From: Pyrinomonadaceae bacterium
GTDB lineage: Bacteria > Acidobacteriota > Blastocatellia > Pyrinomonadales > Pyrinomonadaceae
Length of the DNA: 10,048 nt
Assembly (NCBI GenBank): GCA_013695245.1
Contig: JACDAW010000507.1
Span: forward strand, 1 to 10,048
Reading direction: 5' to 3'
This document shows positions 1 through 6,753 of the stretch, piece after piece (positions within the stretch are counted from its first letter, which is position 1; the number at the start of each line of letters is the position of its first letter). The notes below the pieces were generated by a model, which worked only from the letters and a program-made list of their open reading frames with translations, did not search any database and had not been told where the DNA came from. The position numbers and the translations under genes are program-made.

Positions 1-14
1 CAAACACGCTTTCC

Positions 15-2342
15 TCATTCGTAGCCTTTGAACCAGTAAGGCGTGCGCTTCGCCCAGACGCTTCCACCGTAACGCGAATGCAGAAGTTGAAACGCGGCGC
101 GCGAGGCTTGTTCGGTTTCCTTATCAACGCAACCGTAGCGCGTCGATCTGACAGCGAGATGGAGAGCTTCGGGCGCGCGCGGATCGTTTGGGTTAGCCTT
201 CGCCCAGAGCACGGCTTGAAGGGCGAGGTAGTTCGGGCCTGCGCCGAGACTTGCAAGGCGTTCCAGTTCGCGCGCAACGGCGGAGCGTTGCGCTTCGGTT
301 AAAAAGAGGGGCGCGTGCGCGGGGCGTCTGTTCTGCGCGGTGGTCGCTGCGGCCGCGCTGTAGATTTGCTCGGCGTCCGTCTTCGGCTCGTTAAAGGCGC
401 ACCACCAGTTGTCTCGGAAGCTGTCGCGTTCGGTGACGGCCATCAATCTTCCGACGCCGACGTTAACGAGCGGGCGCAAGCCGGGATTCTTGAGCGCAGC
501 GAAGAGAACGGCGAATCGGCGCTCGTCCTTCGTGTCGGCTGAAAGGTATGCGGCGAAATGTTCGCGCAGTTCGGGCGCGAGAGTTTGAAGGACAGGAAGC
601 ACGGCGCGTCCTGCTTCATCGTCGTCGAGCAAGGCGGCGCGCACCCACACGGCGAGCGCGAGTTCACGCCGCAAGTGACGCGGAAGCGCGTTGCCCCTCA
701 CGGCTTGAGACAAAACGCTGAGCGGCATCGTTGAATTCAGTGCTTGCGCGGCGTCGGCATCGAAACTTGGATGGTCGCCGCGCGCAAAGCCCCGCGTGTT
801 CTCATCCTTCGCAAGGTCTTCCGCTTTTTCGGGAAGCTCGTTGCCGTTGTAATCGTAGGTGAGCGCGACGGGCGTGCGTTGAGCGTAACGCAAAAATTCG
901 TTGAGACTGCGGGCAAGCGTCATGCGCTGTCCCGTGAAAGAGTTGGCGGCAGACGGCGGGAGTTGCGACTGATCGGAGGCGGAAAAAACGGCGGCGAGTT
1001 TAGCACGCGCTTCGTCAATTCTTCCGGCGTCAATTAACAAACGGATCGTGTGGAAGGCGACGGTCGGAAAGATCGGCGACGCGCGATCAACTTTTTCCGC
1101 CGACGCGAGGAGCGCCGCGAGTTTTGGATTGTCGTAAGTTGTTTTTGAAAGCGCGGCGACCAGCCAAGGCAGCGTGGAAGTCTCCGTCCATCGCTGCATC
1201 GCATGTTCTGTCGCATCCTTGTCGCCCCGCTGAAAAGTGAACGCCCAATCTGCAACCTCGATTCTTTTGATCGTCTCTGGAACTTCCGCATACTTGAGCG
1301 TTTCAACCGACGTGTATTGATCTTCGCCGCTAAGTTTGTCGAGTAGCAATGTATAGTCCCAAAAATCTTGACGAATGGTTTCACCAGCATTCGGGCGCAG
1401 CACGTCGCGGCTGAGTTCTTGCAATCTCCCTTCCGGGTCAAGACGATAGCGCACGAGATTGAGCATCCGGCGCGCGGCCGCGTGCGTTTCGCTCAAATTC
1501 TTGTCCGCAAGCACGCGCTCTAATTGCGCTCGTGCTTGTGCGAGCGTTTCTTTATCTACTTTTTGTTCATTGGAATTGAGCGATGCTTTGCGAATCAACG
1601 CTCTCGCGGCGAGGTAGGGCGCGAGTTTCGCGTAAGGCGAAGCGGCGTCTTGCGCTATTTCGTCGAAAAGGCGTTTCGCTTCATCGAAGCGAGTGGCATA
1701 AAAGTTGGCGGCGGCGATCTGGTAATTGCGATCAGCGCGGGCGAGTGCGTCAGTCTCCGGCGGAAGCGGTGCGGGAATAGTCGCGTCACCCGAACAGTTG
1801 GCGAAAACCTGATCCTGCGCGGCCACCCAATCTTTCACGCTCTGTGCATCTGCACCGTATTTCGCCGTGCGCTCGCTGAGCGTGTGCGCGGCGGCCGCGA
1901 ACGATTCGCGCGTGCAGTTGTAATACGAAGAGTATTCGGTGCGGCGATAAACGTTGACTTGAGGTTGTTGATTCACGCCGGGAATTTTTCTCCGCGCTTC
2001 AGTCCACACGGCGAGCGTGTCCGCCTGAGCTTCCTCACGATCCCAAGGATTCTCCAGACGTTCATTCCACAAACTGACGAGCGCCTTCTGTTCGGCTGCG
2101 TTCAAATGCGCGCCAGTCATATAGCGGTAAGCGACGAACAGGTAAGAGCGCGCGTAAGTATTTCGGAGTACGCCGAAGCGACCACGCGCGAAATCGTCGA
2201 GCGGCAGATCGGGATGTTTGCTGTAACTGAAAACCGCGCGCAAGCTGTCGGGGCCGCACGCTCGTGTAGGCATTGAGGAGATTGCAAGCAACGAGAACAC
2301 GAGCGTGAAGGCAACGACGATGCGGGGGAATTTCTTTGTCAT
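15..2342 (-). CDS. Large exported alpha-helical protein with TPR-like repeats, function unknown
   Basis: A 775-residue protein that I cannot assign to a characterised family. Residues 1-28 look like a Sec signal peptide: Lys-Lys at 3-4, a hydrophobic run at about 8-22, and a likely cut after Ala28. Mature Cys29 is followed by Gly-Pro-Asp. The context TRA-C is a poor lipobox, so it is probably a periplasmic or secreted protein rather than a lipoprotein. Other cysteines at 143 and 183 could form disulfides. Most of the rest is predicted helix with TPR/solenoid-like stretches, for example around residues 205-250 (NYQIAAANFYATRFDEAKRL) and a later segment containing LLIDAGRIDEARAKL. The ATG at 2342 has AGAGG about 10 nt upstream. 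It overlaps the stop of the upstream DUF3142 gene as ATGA, so the two are probably co-translated and functionally linked. The stop lies 14 bases from the window edge, so any terminator is outside. A role as an envelope scaffold or assembly factor is inference only. Confidence 0.85.
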   Translation of the reverse strand: MTKKFPRIVVAFTLVFSLLAISSMPTRACGPDSLRAVFSYSKHPDLPLDDFARGRFGVLRNTYARSYLFVAYRYMTGAHLNAAEQKALVSLWNERLENPWDREEAQADTLAVWTEARRKIPGVNQQPQVNVYRRTEYSSYYNCTRESFAAAAHTLSERTAKYGADAQSVKDWVAAQDQVFANCSGDATIPAPLPPETDALARADRNYQIAAANFYATRFDEAKRLFDEIAQDAASPYAKLAPYLAARALIRKASLNSNEQKVDKETLAQARAQLERVLADKNLSETHAAARRMLNLVRYRLDPEGRLQELSRDVLRPNAGETIRQDFWDYTLLLDKLSGEDQYTSVETLKYAEVPETIKRIEVADWAFTFQRGDKDATEHAMQRWTETSTLPWLVAALSKTTYDNPKLAALLASAEKVDRASPIFPTVAFHTIRLLIDAGRIDEARAKLAAVFSASDQSQLPPSAANSFTGQRMTLARSLNEFLRYAQRTPVALTYDYNGNELPEKAEDLAKDENTRGFARGDHPSFDADAAQALNSTMPLSVLSQAVRGNALPRHLRRELALAVWVRAALLDDDEAGRAVLPVLQTLAPELREHFAAYLSADTKDERRFAVLFAALKNPGLRPLVNVGVGRLMAVTERDSFRDNWWCAFNEPKTDAEQIYSAAAATTAQNRRPAHAPLFLTEAQRSAVARELERLASLGAGPNYLALQAVLWAKANPNDPRAPEALHLAVRSTRYGCVDKETEQASRAAFQLLHSRYGGSVWAKRTPYWFKGYE

Positions 2343-3211
2343 CTCTTATGTACCTCTTGCGCGATGCGCGCGAAGGTTTCCGGCGACCAAGATCGCGGAT
2401 TGAAAATGTAGATGCGGCGATTTTCTAAGATGTGAGAATTCGGCGGGAGCGGCTCGTCTGCCGAGATGCCGAGACTTGAGCGACACGGAGCGGATTTGAA
2501 ATCTTCGCCCGCCGCGAGAAGTCCGCGCACCTGCGGCGCGTCCGCGCCCATGCGAAAGATCATCGGCACAACTTCGTCAACTGGCAAACCCTTCAGCCAT
2601 TCGTCGCCCGCACAGCGCGAGGCGAGCGTTGTGATCGAGAGCGGTAGCGACGTGGGTAAACGCTGTCGCAACTCGAAAATCAGTTCGCGGTAAAACTCGC
2701 GCTCGGAATCTCGCGCATCAAAATCGAGCTGCACCGCTTCGATGCCGGAATGATTGACGGATTCAAGAATTGCGTTCACCGCTTCGCTTCTTTGCGCGGC
2801 GGAGAGCAGGTGTTTCTTGCGACGGTCGGTTTCGATGCGCGTCACAGCGATGAGCCGCGCCCCCGGCGCAACGCGGAGAGGTTGCAAACGCGGTCGCACG
2901 ATTGTTTTGTCTTCAGTGAGGAAAATTGTTTCCGCGAGAAACGCGACGCCCGTTGTGCGCGGGTCAATGAAAGTTAATTGTTCGGGTCGCTCCCACGCCC
3001 ACAAAACTATTTGAGGGAACTTCCGCATCGAAGCGGCGGAGGGCGTCGCGGCGCGTGAAGCGAAAGAAAAGCTTGTGAGATGAAAATTGTAAACGAGAAG
3101 AATCGCGGTGAGCGTGATCGTTGTGACGATTAACGTTGTGATGAGTTGCGAAGTTTTACGCGAATGCTCACGCGGTTCTCGTCTCGTTTCTTGTGTCACT
3201 GATCGCATCAC
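2339..3211 (-). CDS. DUF3142 domain protein, membrane-anchored
   Basis: A 290-residue protein. After a basic N-terminus it has one hydrophobic segment at about residues 23-41, so it is probably an inner-membrane anchor or uncleaved signal with the rest in the periplasm. The DUF3142 signature begins at residues 70-77 (LWAWERPE) and continues through a GVAFLA strand (88-93), RPRLQPL (106-112) and QLDFDA (161-166). The alternating strands and helices with an Asp-rich QLDFDA strand end resemble TIM-barrel glycosidase-like proteins, so a carbohydrate-related role is possible but unproven. The first codon is GTG at 3211, directly followed by ATG at 3208. Neither has a visible Shine-Dalgarno sequence, so the exact start is uncertain by one codon. 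Its stop overlaps the start of the 775-residue exported protein by 4 bp (ATGA). It lies about 60 bp downstream of the EF-G-like gene terminator and so probably has its own promoter, which I could not identify convincingly. Confidence 0.85.
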   Translation of the reverse strand: MMRSVTQETRREPREHSRKTSQLITTLIVTTITLTAILLVYNFHLTSFSFASRAATPSAASMRKFPQIVLWAWERPEQLTFIDPRTTGVAFLAETIFLTEDKTIVRPRLQPLRVAPGARLIAVTRIETDRRKKHLLSAAQRSEAVNAILESVNHSGIEAVQLDFDARDSEREFYRELIFELRQRLPTSLPLSITTLASRCAGDEWLKGLPVDEVVPMIFRMGADAPQVRGLLAAGEDFKSAPCRSSLGISADEPLPPNSHILENRRIYIFNPRSWSPETFARIAQEVHKR

Positions 3212-3273
3212 GGCTATGTGACGTTAAAGTTCGATGAGATTTGTCGAACAGAATTGGAAAGTGGAAATATGGA

Positions 3274-3302
3274 AAGGGCGACGCAAGACTTGCGTTGCCC
3301 TT
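3274..3302 (-). terminator. Hairpin terminator behind the EF-G-like gene
   Basis: An inverted repeat of 14-bp arms around a single central base (3288), lying 5 bp past the EF-G-like stop codon. The only imperfection is one pair (3280/3296), which is G-U in plus-strand RNA and A-C in minus-strand RNA. On the minus strand the arm is followed by TTTCCATATTTCC, a modest and interrupted U-tract. It probably ends or attenuates EF-G-like transcription before the DUF3142 gene. It may act in both directions, since the plus-strand side is also T-rich (TTCGTGTTTA). Confidence 0.7.
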
Positions 3303-3307
3303 CGTGT

Positions 3308-5416
3308 TTAATCTTCTTCCTCCGCGCGGATTCTTCCTTCCGCGCGCGCTTGTTCAACTACCTTTTGCGCGATCTGTCCGGGCACCGGATCGTAATGTGA
3401 AAACTCCATGTGATATGAGCCGCGCGCGGCCGTAATCGAGTTTAAAGTTGATTGATAGTTGAGCATCTCGGCCATCGGCACCTGCGCTTTGATCACTTGA
3501 TTCTTGCCGCGCATCTCCATGCCTTGCACGCGCCCGCGCCGCGAATTGAGATCGCCCATGATGTCGCCGGAATTCTCCTGCGGCGCGACCACTTCGACAT
3601 CCATCACGGGTTCTAAAAGCGTTGGACGAATCTTCTCAATCGCGTTGCGAAAGGCTTTGCGACCAGCCGCGCGGAAACTGTGCTCGTCCGAGTCAACCGT
3701 GTGATAAGAACCGTCAATGAGGACGACTTTGAAATCAACAAGCGGATAACCGGCAATCGCGCCCGTTGCCGCCGCTTCGACGATGCCCTTCTCAATGGCC
3801 GGGCGAAACTGCTGCGGCACACTGCCGCCGAAAATTTTATCTTCAAACACGAAACCTTCGCCGCGCCCCAACGGTTCAAAGACAACTTTGCAATCACCGA
3901 ATTGCCCACGCCCGCCGGATTGCTTTTTGTGTCGCCCCTGCACTTCGGCTCGCTGCGTGATCGTCTCTTTGTAGGGAACTTTCGGCGGGTGAAGCGCGAC
4001 TTCGACGCCGTAACGCTTCTTTAGTTTCTCGACGACGGTTTCGACATGGAGTTGACCTGAACCGGAAAGGATAAACTCTTTCGTCTGCGCATCACGCGAG
4101 AAATGAAGCGCGGGGTCTTCTTCTAAAATCTTGTGCAGCGCGACGCTGATCTTCTCTTCGTCCTGACGGGATTTCGGTTCGATGGCGAAGGCGATGGCGG
4201 CTTCCGGGTATTGCACGCCATCGTAAGAGATCGGCGCGTTGCGGTCGCAGAGCGTGTCGCCCGTCTGCGTGTCTTTCAGTTTCACGCAGGCGATGATGTC
4301 GCCCGCGTTCGCTTCGTCGATCTTGTCGAGTTGTTTCCCTTGCATCGAATGAAGCGCGCCGAGTCGTTCCTGTGTGCCGCGCGAAGAATTAAGCACGGTC
4401 GCATCGGATTTAACGTGACCGCTAATGACTTTCATGACGTTGATACGACCGGCAAACGGATCGGCGATGGTGCGGAAGGCGTAGGCCGAGAACGGCTCGC
4501 TCGCATCGTAGCGGCGCGTTAAGGGTTCACCCGTGCCGTCGCCGTCAACGCTCGCGCGTCCGTGTTCGGCTTCGTGCGCGTCGGGCGCGGGAGCGTATTC
4601 GACGATGCCGTCGAGCAAGTTTTGCAGTCCGACGAGCGTGAGACTCGAAGCGGCGAAGACGGGACACAGGCGGCTCGAAGCAATCGCAGAGCTGATGTTC
4701 GGAATCAAATCCTCGTCTTCGAGCGTGCCTTGCTCGAAGTATTTTTCCAAGAGCGCGTCGTTTGATTCGGCGATCACTTCGATTAATCTCTCGCGTGCCG
4801 CATCAATGATGTCGCGCCCTTCCGCAGGCAACTCGCGTTCTTTAGCTTTACCATTATCGTCATACTCGTAAGCTTTCATGTGAACAACGTCAACGACGCC
4901 TTTGAAATCTTTTTCTTTTCCGATGGGCAATGTGAAGGGGACGATGGCGCGGCTAAATGTTCCGCGTGCGCTGTCTAAAGCTGCGCCGAAGTCCGCGCGC
5001 TCTTTGTCAAGTTTGTTGATGACAATCATGCGCGGCGTCAAAAATTCGTTCGCGTAGCCCCAAGTCTTTTCTGTTTGCACTTCGACACCGTTTACTCCGT
5101 CCACGACAACTAAAGCGCAATCGGCGACGCGGAGCGCGGGGCGCGCGTGGGTAACAAAGGCGGCGTAGCCGGGCGTATCAATCAAGTTGATCTTTGTGTC
5201 TTTATGTTCGAGGTGGGCGAGCGCGGTGTTAAGCGTGATCTTGCGGGCGATAGAGTCTTCATCATAATCGGTCGTCGTAGTGCCTTCATCTACTTTGCCG
5301 AAGCGCGGGGTGGCGCCGGAAACGTAGAGCAGGGAACTAAGGAGTTGCGTTTTGCCGCTGTCGCCGTGACCGATGACTGCGAGATTGCGGATGTCGTTGG
5401 TCGGATAAACTTTCAT
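3308..5416 (-). CDS. Elongation factor G-like GTPase (EF-G paralogue)
   Basis: About 702 residues, the usual EF-G length, with the full five-domain layout. The G domain has the P-loop GHGDSGKT (16-23), DTPGY (80-84), NKLD (134-137) and a G5-like FAASS (254-258). Domain IV carries QSGGRGQFG and the tip region SYHTVDSDEHSF. The C-terminus has LLEPVMDVEV, NSRRGRVQGM and SYHMEFSHYDPVP, typical of EF-G domain V. The canonical DTPGH of translocating EF-G is DTPGY here, and the P-loop differs from AHIDAGKT. This matches the EF-G-like or FusA2-type subfamily rather than housekeeping FusA, so a specialised ribosome role is likely. There are no ribosomal protein or tuf neighbours, as expected for a paralogue. 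An upstream in-frame GTG at 5476 exists, but homology starts at the ATG at 5416 (KVYPTNDIRNLAVIGHGDSG). That ATG has AAAGGA upstream with a rather long spacer of about 13 nt, so I use it. Confidence 0.93.
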   Translation of the reverse strand: MKVYPTNDIRNLAVIGHGDSGKTQLLSSLLYVSGATPRFGKVDEGTTTTDYDEDSIARKITLNTALAHLEHKDTKINLIDTPGYAAFVTHARPALRVADCALVVVDGVNGVEVQTEKTWGYANEFLTPRMIVINKLDKERADFGAALDSARGTFSRAIVPFTLPIGKEKDFKGVVDVVHMKAYEYDDNGKAKERELPAEGRDIIDAARERLIEVIAESNDALLEKYFEQGTLEDEDLIPNISSAIASSRLCPVFAASSLTLVGLQNLLDGIVEYAPAPDAHEAEHGRASVDGDGTGEPLTRRYDASEPFSAYAFRTIADPFAGRINVMKVISGHVKSDATVLNSSRGTQERLGALHSMQGKQLDKIDEANAGDIIACVKLKDTQTGDTLCDRNAPISYDGVQYPEAAIAFAIEPKSRQDEEKISVALHKILEEDPALHFSRDAQTKEFILSGSGQLHVETVVEKLKKRYGVEVALHPPKVPYKETITQRAEVQGRHKKQSGGRGQFGDCKVVFEPLGRGEGFVFEDKIFGGSVPQQFRPAIEKGIVEAAATGAIAGYPLVDFKVVLIDGSYHTVDSDEHSFRAAGRKAFRNAIEKIRPTLLEPVMDVEVVAPQENSGDIMGDLNSRRGRVQGMEMRGKNQVIKAQVPMAEMLNYQSTLNSITAARGSYHMEFSHYDPVPGQIAQKVVEQARAEGRIRAEEED

Positions 5417-5534
5417 ACGAAGAAAAGTTTCCTTTCGTAAAATAGAGCGAGAAGGGCGATTGCTGTTCGTTCGCACGGCTTCTTACGGGCCGGGCTTGGA
5501 ACTCGCGCGGGACTTTGGTTCCGAATATGACGGT

Positions 5535-5563
5535 AATTTAGCCGAGCGAAGGATTCAAATCAA
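5535..5563 (-). promoter_or_regulatory. Sigma-70-type promoter for the EF-G-like gene
   Basis: Read on the minus strand: TTGATT at 5563-5558, a 17-bp spacer, then TAAATT at 5540-5535. Spacing is optimal and both boxes are close to consensus. The predicted transcript start is near 5528, giving a leader of roughly 110 nt before the ATG at 5416. It lies just downstream of the terminator of the small upstream gene, so the EF-G-like gene appears to be its own transcription unit. Confidence 0.5.
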
Positions 5564-5603
5564 GTGTGTGCGGCGGTTTGTGTCACATTAACAAATGACA
5601 ATT

Positions 5604-5644
5604 AGAAAACAGCCGCTCGAACTCTTAGCGAGTTGCGAACGGCC
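5604..5644 (-). terminator. Intrinsic terminator behind the small ORF
   Basis: A GC-rich hairpin. An 8-bp outer stem (5612-5619 with 5636-5643, one G-U pair) continues past a single bulged base (5635) into a 5-bp inner stem (5620-5624 with 5630-5634) with a 5-nt loop. On the minus strand it is followed by TGTTTTCTAAT, a good U-tract. It starts about 40 bp after the stop codon at 5686 and ends before the EF-G-like promoter. A terminator here supports real transcription of the small upstream gene. Confidence 0.8.
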
Positions 5645-5685
5645 ATTTTCTTGGGGGAGAGAAAACGTTTGCCAAGTACGTTTAA

Positions 5686-5913
5686 TCAGCGGCCTGCGAA
5701 ATTACCACGATTCGTGAGCGCGGGCAGGGAATTATTTCCTGTCGCTTCCCTGTCACTGTCGGCAGTCAACAGGAAACTCCGGCTCGTTAGCAGTTCGAGA
5801 AGAAAGTAGCACGTGGCGCGCGAGCCGGTGCCTAAAGATTTACCTTGCTCGTCTTCGAGGACATAGACTGTCCCATGCGTGTCGAGAGGGAAAACCATCG
5901 GTTTCGATTTCAC
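5686..5913 (-). CDS. Small hypothetical protein (about 75 aa)
   Basis: I do not recognise this protein. The likely start is GTG at 5913, because GGGAG (5926-5922) lies 8 nt upstream of it. The in-frame TTG at 5934 and ATG at 5898 lack a ribosome site. The N-terminal half reads as two strands and a helix (MVFPLDTHGTVYVLEDEQGK, then SLGTGSRATCYFLLELL), which looks like a real small fold with a single Cys. The C-terminal third is polar and low in structure (NNSLPALTNRGNFAGR). There is no signal peptide or transmembrane segment. It stands alone between the 6010-6072 repeat/palindrome patch and a strong terminator. The terminator and ribosome site support a real gene; the absence of a known family keeps confidence moderate. 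Confidence 0.5.
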   Translation of the reverse strand: MKSKPMVFPLDTHGTVYVLEDEQGKSLGTGSRATCYFLLELLTSRSFLLTADSDREATGNNSLPALTNRGNFAGR

Positions 5914-6009
5914 GGGGGAGACTCCCAAAACCAAATTCGGATGATTAAATCAGCTTGTGCTTCTGCTAGCTGCCATAGCATAACTGCTTTTAACTTCGCC
6001 GCGCATCGT

Positions 6010-6057
6010 ACAATCCGCCCATTTTCATATGGCACAATCCGCCCATAGTTGTATGGC
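6010..6057. repeat. Two 24-bp tandem direct repeats
   Basis: Units at 6010-6033 and 6034-6057 agree at 20 of 24 positions. Both begin with the identical 13-mer ACAATCCGCCCAT and end with TATGGC. A third, diverged start (ACATTTGTGCCAT) follows in phase at 6058 and runs into the palindrome. The array lies in the non-coding gap between msrQ and the small ORF. It could be an operator array, or the sub-terminal repeats of an insertion-sequence end. Confidence 0.75.
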
Positions 6058-6072
6058 ACATTTGTGCCATAC
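6051..6072. repeat. Perfect 22-bp palindrome (10-bp arms, TT centre)
   Basis: The left arm is GTATGGCACA (6051-6060), the centre is TT, and the right arm is TGTGCCATAC (6063-6072), with no mismatch. It lies 39 bp past the msrQ stop codon and upstream of the small minus-strand gene. Neither side has a clear T-tract, so a terminator is unlikely. A dimeric repressor site or abutted transposon ends fit better. The half-site TATGGCACA also occurs at 6028-6036, in the junction of the two direct repeats. Confidence 0.8.
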
Positions 6073-6111
6073 GCGGATGTGGTTTATCAGGCGAACTGAG
6101 CGGTGAATGTT

Positions 6112-6738
6112 TTAGCGGCGTGACTGAGGCGCGATTGATAAAGGTTTCGCTTTGCCTTCGTCCAAATGATTAACCAAAAGGCGATAGCCAAGCAGCAGCG
6201 CGAGCACAAAGGCGAAAGCAAGCGGCAAACTCGTATCGGCTTTGACGATCAGGTAATAGTGCAGCACGCCGCCGATAGCGACCGCGTAAACCGCTTTGTG
6301 CAGACGACTCCAACGCTTGCCGCCGAGTCGTTTGATCATCTTATTCGTCGAAGTCACAGCGAGCGGAACCATAAGCAGGAAACTGAACATGCCGACGAGG
6401 ATAAACGGGCGCGAGAAGGTGTCGGCGACCATCTCTTGGAGAGCGAAAAACTTGTCGAACCATACGTAAGTCAGCAGATGCAGCGCGCCGTAAAAGAAAG
6501 CGTAAAGCCCCGTCATGCGGCGAACTTGAATGAGCAGATTAAAGCCCGTGAGCTTGCGTAAAGGCGTGATTGTAAGTCCGAGCAGAAGGAAGATGAGCGT
6601 CAGCATTCCGGTCGTGCGCTGAACGAACTCCAAAGGGTTTGCGCCGAGACGGTTGTGCAGCCAATCCCAAAACATCAGCGCGAGCGGCACAAGGCTGTTG
6701 GTGAAGACGATAACTTTGAGAAATTTTATGTCTTTCAA
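6112..6738 (-). CDS. msrQ: MsrQ, haem-binding membrane subunit of the MsrPQ methionine sulfoxide reductase
   Basis: MsrQ (formerly YedZ) takes electrons from the quinone pool or cytosolic flavin and passes them through haem b to periplasmic MsrP. The 208 residues fit the family length (about 200-210). About six hydrophobic helices are visible, for example at residues 10-24, 45-60, 77-93, 111-128, 150-165 and 172-188. His87, His147 and His160 sit in the expected contexts (GALHLL, SRLHKAV, GGVLHYY) and match the spacing of the known haem-ligand histidines. The conserved RRMTGLYAF motif (73-81) and WSRLHK (143-148) are present. The start is TTG at 6738, with GGAG (6749-6746) 7 nt upstream, and it lies 15 bp after the msrP stop. 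It is therefore co-transcribed with and follows msrP, the usual order. No convincing terminator follows. Confidence 0.95.
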   Translation of the reverse strand: MKDIKFLKVIVFTNSLVPLALMFWDWLHNRLGANPLEFVQRTTGMLTLIFLLLGLTITPLRKLTGFNLLIQVRRMTGLYAFFYGALHLLTYVWFDKFFALQEMVADTFSRPFILVGMFSFLLMVPLAVTSTNKMIKRLGGKRWSRLHKAVYAVAIGGVLHYYLIVKADTSLPLAFAFVLALLLGYRLLVNHLDEGKAKPLSIAPQSRR

Positions 6739-6753
6739 TTTCCGTCTCCACGT

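Noticed and set aside
1034..1441. A 135-codon minus-strand frame inside the 775-aa gene
   Set aside because: It overlaps the real gene entirely in another frame, and its product is rich in Arg and Ser with no domain signal.
1524..2276. A 250-codon open frame on the plus strand opposite the large exported protein
   Set aside because: It is antisense to a gene with a signal peptide, ribosome site and coupled upstream partner. Its product is Arg-rich and low in recognisable motifs, typical of a shadow frame in GC-rich DNA.
4133..4522. A 129-codon plus-strand frame inside the EF-G-like gene
   Set aside because: It is antisense to a strongly conserved GTPase. Its open frame is explained by the codon bias of the real gene.
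5417..5476. N-terminal extension of the EF-G-like protein to GTG at 5476
   Set aside because: The 20 extra residues are basic and unlike the start of any EF-G. No ribosome site precedes the GTG, whereas the ATG at 5416 begins exactly at the conserved region.
5964..5980. Short dyad TGCTA / TAGCA with a 7-bp spacer upstream of the small ORF
   Set aside because: Five-base arms are expected by chance at this scale, and no matching copy was seen nearby.
6051..6072. The palindrome as an msrQ terminator
   Set aside because: The stem is strong, but the minus-strand continuation (AACTATGGGC) has no U-tract, and the perfect symmetry with a 2-nt centre fits a protein-binding site or element junction better.
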